The position numbers and the translations under genes are program-made. From Olsenella sp. An293 (GTDB lineage Bacteria > Actinomycetota > Coriobacteriia > Coriobacteriales > Atopobiaceae), in assembly GCF_002159495.1 (NCBI RefSeq), contig NZ_NFIT01000006.1, forward strand, positions 88,122-152,121: a stretch of DNA of 64,000 bases. Direction: 5' to 3'. Positions 15,930-25,047 of this stretch are shown piece after piece. The notes under the pieces were generated by a model that was given only the letters and a program-made list of their open reading frames with translations, was not told the DNA's origin and ran no database searches. Within the stretch, counting starts at the first letter, position 1. Every line of letters begins with the position of its first letter.

Positions 15930-16889
15930 GTGGACAGAGATCAGATCGCGCAGGAGGTTCTCGCCGCAGTGGGCGGCAAGGGCAACGTCACCGCGAACGA
16001 CATCTGCATGACCCGCCTGAGGATTCTCACCGAGGACCCCTCGCTCGTCGACACCGACCAGCTCTCCTCCGCCCGCGGCGTGCTCGGCTTCGTGAAGCGC
16101 GGCGCCAACGGCATCGAGGTCGTCTTTGGCCCCGGCAAGGTCGAGGCCGTGCACGAGGCGCTGGTTCGCCTCACGGGCATCGAGGGCAACGAGGAGGCCT
16201 TCGACGAGGCCTCGGCCATGCCCTCCCCCATTCACGTGCACATCTCCCGCAACCCGCTTCGCAGCGCCGCACTCGCGCAGAGCGAGGGCGACGTCGACGC
16301 CGCGCCCGAGGGACCCTCCGAGGAGGATGCCGAGGACGCGTCGGTCGAGGACCTCGTGAGCCTGCTCGACGTCATGGAGCCCGCGGACGCTTCGCCCGAC
16401 GAGACGACGGACGTCGACGTCGACGTCGAGGACCAGCTCCCGGAGAGCCCCGTGCGCGCGCTCGTCATCAACGGGCCCAACATCAACATGCTGGGCATCC
16501 GCGAGCCCGACATCTACGGGCACGACTCGTACCGCGCGATGCTGCGCATCTGCCACGACGCCGCGCTCGAGGCCGGCTTTGCTGACTGCACCTGCTTCCA
16601 GTCCAACCACGAGGGCGACCTCATCGACGCCATCCAGGACGCGTACGGCACCTATGCCGGCATCATCATCAACCCCGGCGCCTACACGCACACCTCTATC
16701 GCAATCCTCGACGCCGCCAAGGCCGTGGGCCTGCCCATGATCGAGGTGCACATCTCCAAGCTCGAGGATCGCGAGGACTTCCGCCAGGTGTCCTACATCC
16801 GCGCCGCCTGCTTCGAGACCATCACGGGCCTGGGCGTCGAGGGCTATCGCAAGGCGCTGTTCGACATGGCCGCGCACCTGGGCCTGTAG
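15930..16889 (+). CDS. aroQ: PTS EIIB domain fused to type II 3-dehydroquinate dehydratase
   Basis: 319 residues. Residues 1 to about 82 match the glucose-family PTS EIIB fold: VLAAVGGKGNVTANDICMTRLRI, with the phosphorylatable Cys26 and the essential Arg29/Arg31 of the CxTRLR signature, then LGFVKRGANGIEVVFGPGKVE. Residues about 83-174 are a low-complexity acidic linker (EEDAED, DVDVDVED). Residues 175-319 are a complete type II dehydroquinase: NGPNINMLGIREPDIYG (catalytic Tyr about 196), FQSNHEGDLID, IINPGAYTHTS (His about 254) and EVHISKLEDREDFR. It supplies the third shikimate step missing from the rest of the cluster. GTG start at 15930, with GGAAGGG about 8 bases upstream. A free-standing AroQ is about 145 residues, so the N-terminal 174 residues are extra. 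Role of the EIIB part is inferred to be regulatory. Confidence 0.9.
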   Translation: MDRDQIAQEVLAAVGGKGNVTANDICMTRLRILTEDPSLVDTDQLSSARGVLGFVKRGANGIEVVFGPGKVEAVHEALVRLTGIEGNEEAFDEASAMPSPIHVHISRNPLRSAALAQSEGDVDAAPEGPSEEDAEDASVEDLVSLLDVMEPADASPDETTDVDVDVEDQLPESPVRALVINGPNINMLGIREPDIYGHDSYRAMLRICHDAALEAGFADCTCFQSNHEGDLIDAIQDAYGTYAGIIINPGAYTHTSIAILDAAKAVGLPMIEVHISKLEDREDFRQVSYIRAACFETITGLGVEGYRKALFDMAAHLGL

Positions 16890-17167
16890 CGCCGTCGGCT
16901 GGCACGAACCCAAGCTCTCGTTTGGGTGCGCGCGGGCCCTGCCCGCACTTCTCAGCATTCTTCGGGATCCCGCCCGCACTTCTCGGCTGTCGCTTCCGGT
17001 GCGGGCTGGAGCGCACTCGATGCGCGCACTCCGGGGCATTGGCCGAGAAGGACCGCGCACTCGATGCAGTCTATGCCCAAAACCGCCCGCACCTGTTGCC
17101 CGCACTCACGAGTGCGGGCGCCGAGCGCAGATGCGCCAGGTCAGGGCCTGATGGCGGATGCCCGTCG
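16890..17167. repeat. Convergent intergenic region with short repeats and a hairpin
   Basis: Lies between the convergent aroQ (plus) and a membrane protein gene (minus). It holds two copies of CCCGCACTTCTC (16942-16953, 16973-16984; 31-base period), two of GCGCACTCGATGC (17011-17023, 17055-17067) and a perfect 10-bp hairpin, GCCCGCACTC/GAGTGCGGGC (17098-17119). No U-tract follows. It probably works as a bidirectional RNA 3' end, but the short direct repeats are unexplained. Confidence 0.5.
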
Positions 17168-17572
17168 TCATGCGCCGCGGCGCCGCGCCCTGAGCGCCCT
17201 CACGCCCGCACCGAACCCAAAGCCCACGGCCGAGACGGCACCGCCAAAGGCGAGCGCCGTCAGGTCGGGCGGGTGGACGTTGCCAAACGTCAGCGTGTTG
17301 GCCAAAAGAAACGTCAGGCTCGGGAGCAGCATGGACAGGACGGCCGCCACCGGGATGATGAGCCAGCTCCTCGTTCCGTAGGGCCTGAGAAGGCCCGCCG
17401 TGAGCGAGGTTCCCAGGACCGTCGCGGGCATGAGCCCGTAGAAGAAGATCAGCGCATAGCCCAGGGCGTCCGAGGGACCGATAACGCACCAGAAGACGAG
17501 AAGCGACAGGAGCCAGACGGCGAGAAGAACGGCGGGCACGGCGATCTTTGCGGTGCTTGCGGCGCGCTTCAT
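17168..17572 (-). CDS. Small four-helix membrane protein of unknown function
   Basis: 134 residues beginning MKRAASTAKIAVPAV. The ATG at 17572 has AAGGAGG seven bases upstream, which beats a longer start nine codons earlier. Hydrophobic segments lie at about residues 9-30, 36-58, 66-88 and 100-122, and the basic C-terminus (RALRARRRG) should be cytoplasmic. I do not recognise a family. It is downstream of no obvious partner. The 83-base gap to the LuxR-type gene has a TACCAT-like -10 on the minus strand, so it is probably a single-gene transcript. Confidence 0.7.
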   Translation of the reverse strand: MKRAASTAKIAVPAVLLAVWLLSLLVFWCVIGPSDALGYALIFFYGLMPATVLGTSLTAGLLRPYGTRSWLIIPVAAVLSMLLPSLTFLLANTLTFGNVHPPDLTALAFGGAVSAVGFGFGAGVRALRARRRGA

Positions 17573-17654
17573 GGCAGCCTCCTTCCGAAGGGGTTGCCAC
17601 AATGGTACCCAGTGCGGCGCGGGGCGTCTGTCAACCCCGGGGATGCGCGTCGGC

Positions 17655-19394
17655 TCAGCCTGTCAACCCGGCCCGACCCTCGAGGTATTCTCGCAGCTCG
17701 ACGGCATTGTGGATGCCGAGCGCCCGATAGCAGCGCGTCCGCGCGGACTTGACCGTCCCTGGGGCCACGTGCAGGCGCTCGCAGATGGCACGCTCGCCCT
17801 CGCCGAGCGAGAGGAGCAGCGCGACGTTGGCCTGAAGCTCGCTCAGGCCGGCCCTTCTCAGGATGGCGACCTGCTCCTCGCGGTCATCGCGGGCGGCGGG
17901 GCGGAAGGCCACGCCAAAGACGAGCGCGCCGAGCGCCGCCACGAGGCACCACAGGCCCTCGACCACGCCGGGAAAAACCTCGAGAGGCGCGGTCAGGCAG
18001 GAGCCGAGCAGCAGGGAGAGCCCCGCGAGGGCCGTGACCTCACGTCCGCGGCACGCAAGCTCTCGCAGGCCGGAGACGGTCGAGCGCCGAAGCCACGTGC
18101 GGACGTCGATGCCCGGGTCCGCGCTGACCGGCCGCGCCCCGAGATACAGGACGCCGAGCGCAAGGACCAGCGCGGCGAGCGAGCGGCGCCCGGGGACGAG
18201 GGGCCATGAGGAGACGAAGAGCGGGGGCACGGCGACGGAGCAGAGCAGGCAGACGACGCCGCGCTCCCAGGAGGGGCGCACGCCCGTCCGTTCCCGGAGC
18301 GCGCGACGGCCCCCGGTGTCGGGCGCAAGGACGAGAAAGGCGACGAGGGCGACGCACGAGAGCACGTCGCCCGCGAGGCAGGCCACGACGGGGCGGACCG
18401 GCCCCGCCCAGGGCGCGAGCAGCAGGGCGAGCAGCGCGGCGCCGAGAAGGGCGCGCGCCCACGATGGGACGCGACGGTGCCCGGAGCCGTCGGGGCGCAG
18501 ACTGCCGGCGTCGCTCGTCCAGGAGCTCACGCGCGAGACGAGCTCGACCTTGGAGGACACGCCGAGCTTCTCGTAGCCGCGCGTGCGGTTGGTGCCGACG
18601 GTCGACTCCGAGACGTCGAGCGCCTGCGCGATGACGCGGCGCGGCTCTCCGCAGAGCGTCCGGACGAGGACCTCGCGCTCGCGGTCGCTGAGCTCGCGCT
18701 CCGCGAGGTCGTCGAGGGCGCGGCGCATCGTCGCCGCATAGTCCCCCTCGCCGCCGTCTGAGGCGAGCGAGGCGAGCAGCGGCACGCCGCAGGCGCTTAA
18801 GGCCACGAGCGAGGCCGTCGCAAGAACCACGAGCCCGGACTCGCCCGCCGCCATCGAGCAGCTAAGCAGCGCCGCGGGCGCGAGGGCGGCGAAGAGCTCG
18901 GGCTCCGAGAGCGAGCGTCCCGCGCGCGCCCTGGTGAGGACGGCAAGGGCAAAGAGCGCGCCGAGAAAGACGGCGGAGGCTACCCGGGGCACGGGAAGCA
19001 GCCATGCGGCGGCGAGCAGGGCGAGGACGGCGACGAGCTCGCCCGCCAGGGCGCCGGAGCGCGCGGCGCGTCGCTCGTCCTTCTCGCCAAGCGAGAGGCA
19101 CACCCATCCGGCGAGCGCGAGCGCCCCGGGGATCGCGATGAGCCCGGGGGCGATCGCCCAAACGAGGGCGAGCGCGGGCGTGACCAGGAGGCCGACCACG
19201 GCTACGACCCTTCGGCACCGCTCCGCCGAGACGCGGTCCGCGGCGCCGAGGATCCTGCCGGCCATGAGGGCGGAGCCGGCGAGGAGGTAGGCGACGGGCG
19301 AGAGCCCGAGCGCGACGAGCCCCGCGAGCACGCCCGTCCAGAGCGGCCAGGCGACCGTTCGGCGGCGCTCGATAAGGGCGTAGGCGCGCAGCAT
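17655..19394 (-). CDS. Membrane protein with two LuxR-type DNA-binding domains
   Basis: 579 residues arranged as a duplicated module. An N-terminal block of about six hydrophobic helices (residues about 10-210) leads to a LuxR-type HTH at about 229-285 (LSDREREVLVRTLCGEPRRVIAQALDVSESTVGTNRTRGYEKLGV). A second hydrophobic block (about 310-490) ends in another LuxR-type HTH at about 517-575 (ELQANVALLLSLGEGERAICERLHVAPGTVKSARTRCYRALGI). Coriobacteria carry many membrane LuxR-type regulators with a single C-terminal HTH; two copies in one chain is unusual. The second HTH is more divergent. The start at 19394 is four bases past the upstream gene's stop, with a weak ribosome site; a GTG at 19436 is an alternative. 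Ligand and targets are unknown. Confidence 0.8.
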   Translation of the reverse strand: MLRAYALIERRRTVAWPLWTGVLAGLVALGLSPVAYLLAGSALMAGRILGAADRVSAERCRRVVAVVGLLVTPALALVWAIAPGLIAIPGALALAGWVCLSLGEKDERRAARSGALAGELVAVLALLAAAWLLPVPRVASAVFLGALFALAVLTRARAGRSLSEPELFAALAPAALLSCSMAAGESGLVVLATASLVALSACGVPLLASLASDGGEGDYAATMRRALDDLAERELSDREREVLVRTLCGEPRRVIAQALDVSESTVGTNRTRGYEKLGVSSKVELVSRVSSWTSDAGSLRPDGSGHRRVPSWARALLGAALLALLLAPWAGPVRPVVACLAGDVLSCVALVAFLVLAPDTGGRRALRERTGVRPSWERGVVCLLCSVAVPPLFVSSWPLVPGRRSLAALVLALGVLYLGARPVSADPGIDVRTWLRRSTVSGLRELACRGREVTALAGLSLLLGSCLTAPLEVFPGVVEGLWCLVAALGALVFGVAFRPAARDDREEQVAILRRAGLSELQANVALLLSLGEGERAICERLHVAPGTVKSARTRCYRALGIHNAVELREYLEGRAGLTG

Positions 19395-19398
19395 GGCG

Positions 19399-20001
19399 TC
19401 AGAGGTTCTGGCTGCAGCCCCAGACGGTCCCCTCACTCACGAGGAAGTCGACCGGGACGTCGTGCCCCCCCACCGGGAGCGGGTTGGACGAAAGCTGCGT
19501 CACGCGGGCGAGGCCGATCTTGTTGCCGGGGTAGAACGCGAGGAAGCGGTCGTAGTAGCCGCCGCCGTAGCCCACGCGGTGCCCCGCGCCGTCAAAGACG
19601 AGGCCGGGCACGAGGCAGGCGGTGCGCACCATCTCGGGCACCGTGAGGGCCGGCGTGTCGCCGGGGGGCTCGAGGATGCCCATCGTTCCGGGGACGAGCC
19701 CCTCGAGCGACTCGATCTCGTGGAAGGCCATCTTGTGCGCCGCGCGGTCGACGCGCGGGACGGCGACGCGGCGGCCCTCGTCGAGCAGCTCCTCGATCAG
19801 GGCGCGTGTGTCGACCTCGGCGCCAAAGGAGACGTAGGTGAGCACGATGGGCGCGCGCCGGAAGACGTCGAAGGAGCGCAGCGCGCGGCGAATGGCCTCG
19901 TCCGAGGAGATTCGCAGGCGCGCGGGGACGGTGCGGCGAACGCGCAGGTAGTTGCTCCTGAGTGAGCTCTTGTCGGCGTCCGTGCCGTATGAGCTTGCCA
20001 C
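19399..20001 (-). CDS. ygfA: 5-formyltetrahydrofolate cyclo-ligase
   Basis: 200 residues. ATP-dependent conversion of 5-formyl-THF to 5,10-methenyl-THF in the folate pool. Motifs: KSSLRSNYLRVRR N-terminal helix (phosphate contacts), TYVSFGAEVDTRALI, and the diagnostic LVPGLVFDGAGHRVGYGGGYYDRFL. The GTG at 20001 is chosen because AGGAGG lies four to five bases upstream; longer frames upstream lack this. Its stop lies four bases before the start of the double-LuxR gene, suggesting co-transcription. thyA and folA, other folate users, lie 32 kb away. Confidence 0.93.
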   Translation of the reverse strand: MASSYGTDADKSSLRSNYLRVRRTVPARLRISSDEAIRRALRSFDVFRRAPIVLTYVSFGAEVDTRALIEELLDEGRRVAVPRVDRAAHKMAFHEIESLEGLVPGTMGILEPPGDTPALTVPEMVRTACLVPGLVFDGAGHRVGYGGGYYDRFLAFYPGNKIGLARVTQLSSNPLPVGGHDVPVDFLVSEGTVWGCSQNL

Positions 20002-20138
20002 CGCTCCTCCTCTTCTCGACCTCGACCAGATTATTCTAACAGGCTTTTGCGAGGACCCCGCGCACGAGGCCGCCGTTTGCCGTACCATAGGATGCCGTTG
20101 ACCACATACGCGGGGGACCGCAAACGCGAGGAGGAACC

Positions 20139-21188
20139 ATGCCCAACGAGGGAAGCTACGAGGCGGCCAAGCGCAGGAGCGACGAGGTCCACGCCGACCT
20201 TCTCGTCCACCCCGAGAACTACACCATGCTCACCGGCGACCGCCCGACCGGCAGGCTCCACCTCGGCCACTACTTCGGCACGCTCGTGGACCGCGTGCGC
20301 CTGCAGGACATGGGCGTGCGCACCAACGTCATCATCGCTGACTATCAGGTGATCACCGACCGCGACACGACCGAGCACATCAAGGACAACGTCTACAACA
20401 TGGTCATCGACTATCTGGCCTGCGGGCTCGACCCGGCCAAGACGATGATCTTCACGCACTCCGCGGTGCCCGAGCTCAACCAGCTCATGCTGCCGTTCCT
20501 CAGCCTCGTCACCGAGGCCGAAATGGAGCGCAACCCCACGGTCAAGGCCGAGCAGGAGGCCTCCGGCCACGCCCTCACGGGACTTCTGCTCACCTACCCC
20601 GTGCACCAGGCGTGCGACATCCTCTTCTGCAAGGGCAACATCGTGCCCGTGGGCCGCGACCAGCTGCCGCACATCGAGATCACCTCGAAGATCGCGCGTC
20701 GCTTCAACGAGCGCTACGGCCACGTCTTCCCGGACGTCACGGGGCTTCTCACCTCCACGCCGCTGCTTCCCGGCCTCGACGGCCGCAAGATGAGCAAGTC
20801 CTACGGCAATGCGATCTCCATCTCCATGACCGCCGAGGAGACCGCCAAGCTCATCAAGAAGTCCAAGAGCGACTCCGAGCGCAACATCACCTTTGACCCC
20901 GAGAACCGCCCGGAGATCTCCGGTCTTCTCACCACGGCAGGCATCTGCACCGGCCGCGACCCGCGCGAGATCGCTGAGGAGATCGGCATGGGAGGCGCGG
21001 GCCAGCTCAAGAAGGTCGTGACCGAGGCCGTCAACGGCTACTTCGCCCCCATCCGCGAGCGCCGCGAGAAGATCGCCCAGGACATGGGATATGTCGCCGA
21101 CGTCCTGCACGAGGGCAACCGCCGCGCTCGCGAGATCGCCGCGGCCACCCTCGACGAGGTGCGCGAGGCGATGGGGATGGTGTACTAG
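20139..21188 (+). CDS. trpS: Tryptophanyl-tRNA synthetase
   Basis: 349 residues. Class I aminoacyl-tRNA synthetase charging tRNA-Trp. HIGH motif appears as RLHLGHYFG, KMSKS as GLDGRKMSKSYGN, and GRDQLPHIE is the Trp-binding region typical of TrpS. Length is normal. AGGAGG lies seven bases before the ATG. A TACCAT -10-like box lies at 20083-20088. I looked for a T-box leader (specifier loop, antiterminator, U-tract) in the 137 bases upstream and did not find one. A group A foldback element lies 31 bases after the stop. Confidence 0.96.
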   Translation: MPNEGSYEAAKRRSDEVHADLLVHPENYTMLTGDRPTGRLHLGHYFGTLVDRVRLQDMGVRTNVIIADYQVITDRDTTEHIKDNVYNMVIDYLACGLDPAKTMIFTHSAVPELNQLMLPFLSLVTEAEMERNPTVKAEQEASGHALTGLLLTYPVHQACDILFCKGNIVPVGRDQLPHIEITSKIARRFNERYGHVFPDVTGLLTSTPLLPGLDGRKMSKSYGNAISISMTAEETAKLIKKSKSDSERNITFDPENRPEISGLLTTAGICTGRDPREIAEEIGMGGAGQLKKVVTEAVNGYFAPIRERREKIAQDMGYVADVLHEGNRRAREIAAATLDEVREAMGMVY

Positions 21189-21219
21189 CAGGCACTACGC
21201 ACCCCTGTGGGGGCGATAA

Positions 21220-21279
21220 GGTCCGGCGCTCAGACAGCTTCGCGCGCAAGGGACGCGCGCTGCAGAACTCGCGCGGACC
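21220..21279 (+). repeat. Group A foldback element, copy 3
   Basis: GGTCCGGCGCTCAGACAG (21220-21237) and GAACTCGCG-CGGACC (21265-21279) match copy 1 and the reverse complement of copy 2. The apical hairpin is GCGCG/CGCGC around AAGGGA. The outer stem is weaker than in copies 1 and 2. It lies between convergent trpS and argF, where a transcript end would be expected, but there is no U-tract. Confidence 0.78.
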
Positions 21280-21327
21280 CTGTCCCCTCGCTCGACTTGC
21301 GCGTCGAATCCCTCGATATGGAAGTGC

Positions 21328-22326
21328 TTAGCGCAGCGTCGCGTACATCACCGCCTTGATCGAGTGCAGGCGGTTCTCGGCCTCGTCGAAGACGCGGCTG
21401 CGCGGACCCTCGAAGACCTCGTCGGTGACCTCGAGCTCGGCGAGGCCAAACTGCTGGTAGACCTCCTCGCCGATCGTGGTCTTGCGGTCGTGGAAGCTCG
21501 GCAGGCAGTGCATGAAGATCGCGTCTTTGGCCGCGAGCTTCATGAGCTCGGCGTTGACCTGGTAGGGAGACAGCAGGCGGATGCGCTCGCCCCAGAGCTC
21601 GGCGGGCTCGCCCATGGAGACCCAGATGTCGGTGTAGATCACGCTCGCGCCGGCGGCTCCCTCGGCGACGTCCGCCGTGAGCGTGATCGTGGCTCCCGTC
21701 TCGGCCGCGATCTCACGGCAGGTCTTTACGAGCTCGGCGTCGGGCATCTGCTCGGCGGGGCCGCACGCACAGAAGTCGATGCCCAGCTTTGCGCAGACCA
21801 CCATGAGCGAGTTGCCCACGTTGTTGCCCGCGTCGCCCATGAAGGTGACCTTGCGCCCGGCCATGCCGCCGCGGCCGAACTCCTCCTCCATCGTGAGGAC
21901 GTCCGCGATCATCTGCGTGGGGTGGAACTCGGTCGTGAGGCCGTTCCACACGGGCACGCCCGCGTACGCGGCGAGCTCCTCGACGCGCTCCTGGCCAAAC
22001 CCGCGGTACTCGATGCCGTCGAACATGCGGCCGAGCACGCGCGCGGTGTCGGCGATGGACTCCTTCTTCCCGATCTGGGAGGCGCTCGGGTCAAGGTAGA
22101 CCGCGTGCATGCCGAGGTCGGCCGCGCCCACCTCGAAGGCGCAGCGCGTGCGCGTGGAGGTCTTCTCGAAGATGAGCGCCACGTTTTTGCCCTCGAGGTA
22201 GCGGTGGGGCTCTCCCGCGCGCTTCTTGGCCTTGAGCTCGGCGGAGAGGTCGAGCAGGTGGCGGATCTCCTCGGGCGTGAAGTCGAGGAGCTTGAGGAAG
22301 TTGCGTCCGGAAAGGCTGACGGCCAT
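21328..22326 (-). CDS. argF: Ornithine carbamoyltransferase
   Basis: 332 residues. Forms citrulline from carbamoyl phosphate and ornithine, or runs in reverse in the arginine deiminase route. Signatures: [15 protein letters not shown] (carbamoyl phosphate), [21 protein letters not shown] and the ornithine-site HCLPSFHD. No arginine deiminase, carbamate kinase or other arg gene is nearby, so direction of use is undetermined. The ATG at 22326 is preceded by AAAGGAG. The 5' leader contains CGAGAAGAAC (22361-22370) and a small CCGGCG/CGCCGG hairpin. Confidence 0.95.
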   Translation of the reverse strand: MAVSLSGRNFLKLLDFTPEEIRHLLDLSAELKAKKRAGEPHRYLEGKNVALIFEKTSTRTRCAFEVGAADLGMHAVYLDPSASQIGKKESIADTARVLGRMFDGIEYRGFGQERVEELAAYAGVPVWNGLTTEFHPTQMIADVLTMEEEFGRGGMAGRKVTFMGDAGNNVGNSLMVVCAKLGIDFCACGPAEQMPDAELVKTCREIAAETGATITLTADVAEGAAGASVIYTDIWVSMGEPAELWGERIRLLSPYQVNAELMKLAAKDAIFMHCLPSFHDRKTTIGEEVYQQFGLAELEVTDEVFEGPRSRVFDEAENRLHSIKAVMYATLR

Positions 22327-22440
22327 GGGGCTCTCCTTTCGTGACCGGCGGGAACGCCGGGTTCTTCTCGGTGCTTTGAAAGCTGCATCGTAGCATGAGC
22401 CCGGGACGGTCCGCGGCCGCGCGGCCCCCGCTGGCCCGGC

Positions 22441-22496
22441 TCTTTTCACAACCTTAACCAACAGGGCCCGGCGGCCGGTCACGCGGCTGCTATCAT
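22441..22496 (+). promoter_or_regulatory. ppk1 promoter with possible activator site
   Basis: A TATCAT -10 (22491-22496) has no -35. About 30 bases upstream of it, in an otherwise GC-rich stretch, is an AT-rich near-repeat, TTCACAACC-TTAACCAAC (22444-22461). That position and make-up fit an activator site, and a Pho-type regulator is plausible for a polyphosphate kinase (inference only; consensus match is weak). Confidence 0.35.
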
Positions 22497-22551
22497 CGTG
22501 GAGACATGCACCGCGGCACACGCTGCCGCACCTTCGTGAAAGGCTTTCGCG

Positions 22552-25047
22552 ATGAGCAAGGACAAGACCAAGGACGCCGTCGAGGAAGAGGCGCGCGGCA
22601 AGAAGGACGCCAAGGAGTCCCGCAAGGAGCAGGCCCTCAAGAAGGCAGCCGCCAAGTACGCGGGCGAGAAGGACGGCGAGGACAAGAAGCCCGAGCGCGA
22701 CTTCTCCTACACCCAGAACCGCGAGCTGAGCTGGCTGCGCTTCGACGACCGCATCCTCGACGAGGCATACGACCCCGAGGTTCCCGCGTTCGAGCGCCTC
22801 AAGTTCTGCGAGATCGTCGAGTCCAACCTCGACGAGTGGTTCATGATCCGCGTGGGCGGCCTCTCCGACCTCGCCTCCCTCAAGAACCAGCCCAAGGACA
22901 ACAAGTCCAACATGACGCCCGCCGAGCAGCTCACCGCGATCTTCGACGCCCTGCCCGCGCTCGTCGAGCGCCACGAGAAGGGCCTCGCCGAGGTCGAGGC
23001 GCTTCTCGCCGGGCACGGCCTTGTCCGCGTCTCCCCCGCCGACTACACCGAGGAGGACCGCGCCGCCGTCCAGCGCCACTTCGAGCGCCGCCTCGCGCCG
23101 ATCATCTCGCCGCTCATCGTGGACCCGCGCCACCCCTTCCCCAACCTGCGCAACGGGCGCCTGTTCGTGGCCTGCTCGCTCGACGGGGCCGAGGAGACCG
23201 GGCTTCTCGGCATCATCGAGGTGCCGCGCACCGAGCAGCGCGTCGTCGCGCTGCCCGCCACGGCCAAGGCCTGGCGCTACACCCTGCTCGAGGACGTGCT
23301 CGAGACCTGCCTCGACCAGTGCTTCGGCGAGTACGCCCCCAAGCGCTCGGCCGTGCTGCGCGTGACGCGCAACGCCGACATCGACCCCGACGGCGAGGGC
23401 GTCGAGGAGGAGGAGGACTACCGCCAGCACATGAAGAAGGTCCTCAAGCTCCGCCAGCGCCTCCAGCCGGTGCGCCTCGAGATCCGCGGCAAGCTCGGCA
23501 AGACGCTCGAGACGCTCATCGCCGAGGAGCTCTCCCTCGAGCCGCGCCGCGTCTTCCGCCTCAACCGCCCGATCGACCTCGGCTACGTCTACGGGCTCGA
23601 GTCCCACATCCCCGACCACGAGCACGCCGCGTGCGTGTTCCGTCGCTTCGAGCCGCAGATCTCGCCGATGGTCGACCTGAGCCTGCCCATGCGCGGCCAG
23701 GTCGAGGACCACGACGTCCTTCTCACCTACCCGTACGAGTCCATGACGCCGCTGCTGCGCCTCGTGCGCGAGGCCTCCGCCGACGACGCGTGCATCTCGA
23801 TCAAGATCACCCTCTACCGCGTGGCCAAGTCGAGCCACCTCTGCGAGAGCCTCATCAGCGCCGCGGAGGCGGGCAAGGACGTCACCGTCCTCATGGAGCT
23901 GCGCGCGCGCTTCGACGAGGCCAACAACATCGCCTGGGCCGAGCGCCTCGAGGACGCCGGCTGCACCGTCATCTACGGCTCCGAGGGCTTCAAGTGCCAC
24001 TCCAAGATCTGCCAGATCACCTATCACGACCGCGACGGCATCCGCCGCATCACGTGTCTGGGCACGGGCAACTTCAACGAGAAGACCGCCACGCTCTACT
24101 CCGACTTCATGCTGCTCACGGCCGACGAGGGCATCGGCGCGGACGGCAACACCTTCTTCCGCAACCTCTCGCTCGGCAACCTCCGCGGCACCTATCGCCA
24201 GCTCGGCGTTGCCCCGGTCGGCCTCAAGCCGCTCGTGATGCGCGGGCTCGACCGAGAGATCGCCCGCGCGCGCGAGGGCGCACCGGCGCGCGTATTCTTC
24301 AAGATGAACTCGCTCACCGACCGCGACGTCATCGACAAGATCTCCGAGGCCTGCGAGGCGGGCGTCAAGGTCGTCATGATCGTCCGCGGCATCTGCTGCA
24401 TCAAGGCGGGCGTGCCGGGCAAGACCGACGGCCTCGTGATCCGCCAGATCGCCGGGCGCTTCCTCGAGCACGCCCGCATCTACGCCTTTGGCGAGTACGC
24501 GGACACGATCTACCTCTCGAGCGCCGACATGATGACGCGCAACACCGAGCGCCGCGTCGAGATCGCCTACCCCGTGCGCGACTCCGCCTGCTGCGAGATC
24601 GTGCGCCACTTCATCGACCTCCAGCTCGCCGACAACGTCAAGGCGCGCCAGCTCACCGCCGAGGGCACCTGGGCCCGCGTCGAGACCGAGGAGGGCGCGC
24701 CGCGCGTCAACTGCCAGGAGGTGCTCCTGCGCGAGGCGTACGAGCGCGCCCGCGAGGCCGTCGAGGAGCGCGCGCGTGCCGCCAAGGCGCCGCGCGTCGA
24801 GCCGGCCCCCGAGGCAGTTCCCGAGCTCGCCGCAGAGGACATTGCCGAGAGGGACGAGGCCCCGGTCGCCGAGCCCGCGCCGGCGCCCGAGCCCGTCCCG
24901 ACCCCGGCCCCCGCTCCGGCGCCCCAGCCGACTGCCGACCCCGCGCCCAGGAAGGCCGACCCGCGCCCCAAGCGCGGCCGCGTCTCCCGTGCGCTCGGCC
25001 TCTTTGGCCAGGCCTTCGGCACCCTCTTCGGCGGGGGTGACGAGTGA
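22552..25047 (+). CDS. ppk1: Polyphosphate kinase 1
   Basis: 831 residues. Reversible synthesis of polyphosphate from ATP. After a charged Lys/Glu-rich N-terminal extension (about 1-48), the N domain begins at [19 protein letters not shown]. The head domain and two phospholipase-D-like catalytic domains follow; the autophosphorylated His lies in [12 protein letters not shown] (about residue 483) and the second in [10 protein letters not shown] (about 640). The C-terminal about 85 residues are an Ala/Pro/Glu-rich low-complexity tail ending in a small basic-hydrophobic patch. Both extensions are absent from standard PPK1 (about 690 residues). The stop overlaps the GTG of rlmD (GTGA). Confidence 0.96.
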   Translation: MSKDKTKDAVEEEARGKKDAKESRKEQALKKAAAKYAGEKDGEDKKPERDFSYTQNRELSWLRFDDRILDEAYDPEVPAFERLKFCEIVESNLDEWFMIRVGGLSDLASLKNQPKDNKSNMTPAEQLTAIFDALPALVERHEKGLAEVEALLAGHGLVRVSPADYTEEDRAAVQRHFERRLAPIISPLIVDPRHPFPNLRNGRLFVACSLDGAEETGLLGIIEVPRTEQRVVALPATAKAWRYTLLEDVLETCLDQCFGEYAPKRSAVLRVTRNADIDPDGEGVEEEEDYRQHMKKVLKLRQRLQPVRLEIRGKLGKTLETLIAEELSLEPRRVFRLNRPIDLGYVYGLESHIPDHEHAACVFRRFEPQISPMVDLSLPMRGQVEDHDVLLTYPYESMTPLLRLVREASADDACISIKITLYRVAKSSHLCESLISAAEAGKDVTVLMELRARFDEANNIAWAERLEDAGCTVIYGSEGFKCHSKICQITYHDRDGIRRITCLGTGNFNEKTATLYSDFMLLTADEGIGADGNTFFRNLSLGNLRGTYRQLGVAPVGLKPLVMRGLDREIARAREGAPARVFFKMNSLTDRDVIDKISEACEAGVKVVMIVRGICCIKAGVPGKTDGLVIRQIAGRFLEHARIYAFGEYADTIYLSSADMMTRNTERRVEIAYPVRDSACCEIVRHFIDLQLADNVKARQLTAEGTWARVETEEGAPRVNCQEVLLREAYERAREAVEERARAAKAPRVEPAPEAVPELAAEDIAERDEAPVAEPAPAPEPVPTPAPAPAPQPTADPAPRKADPRPKRGRVSRALGLFGQAFGTLFGGGDE

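Noticed and set aside
20030..20138. T-box riboswitch upstream of trpS
   Set aside because: No specifier loop, antiterminator bulge or terminator U-tract was found in the available 110-140 bases.
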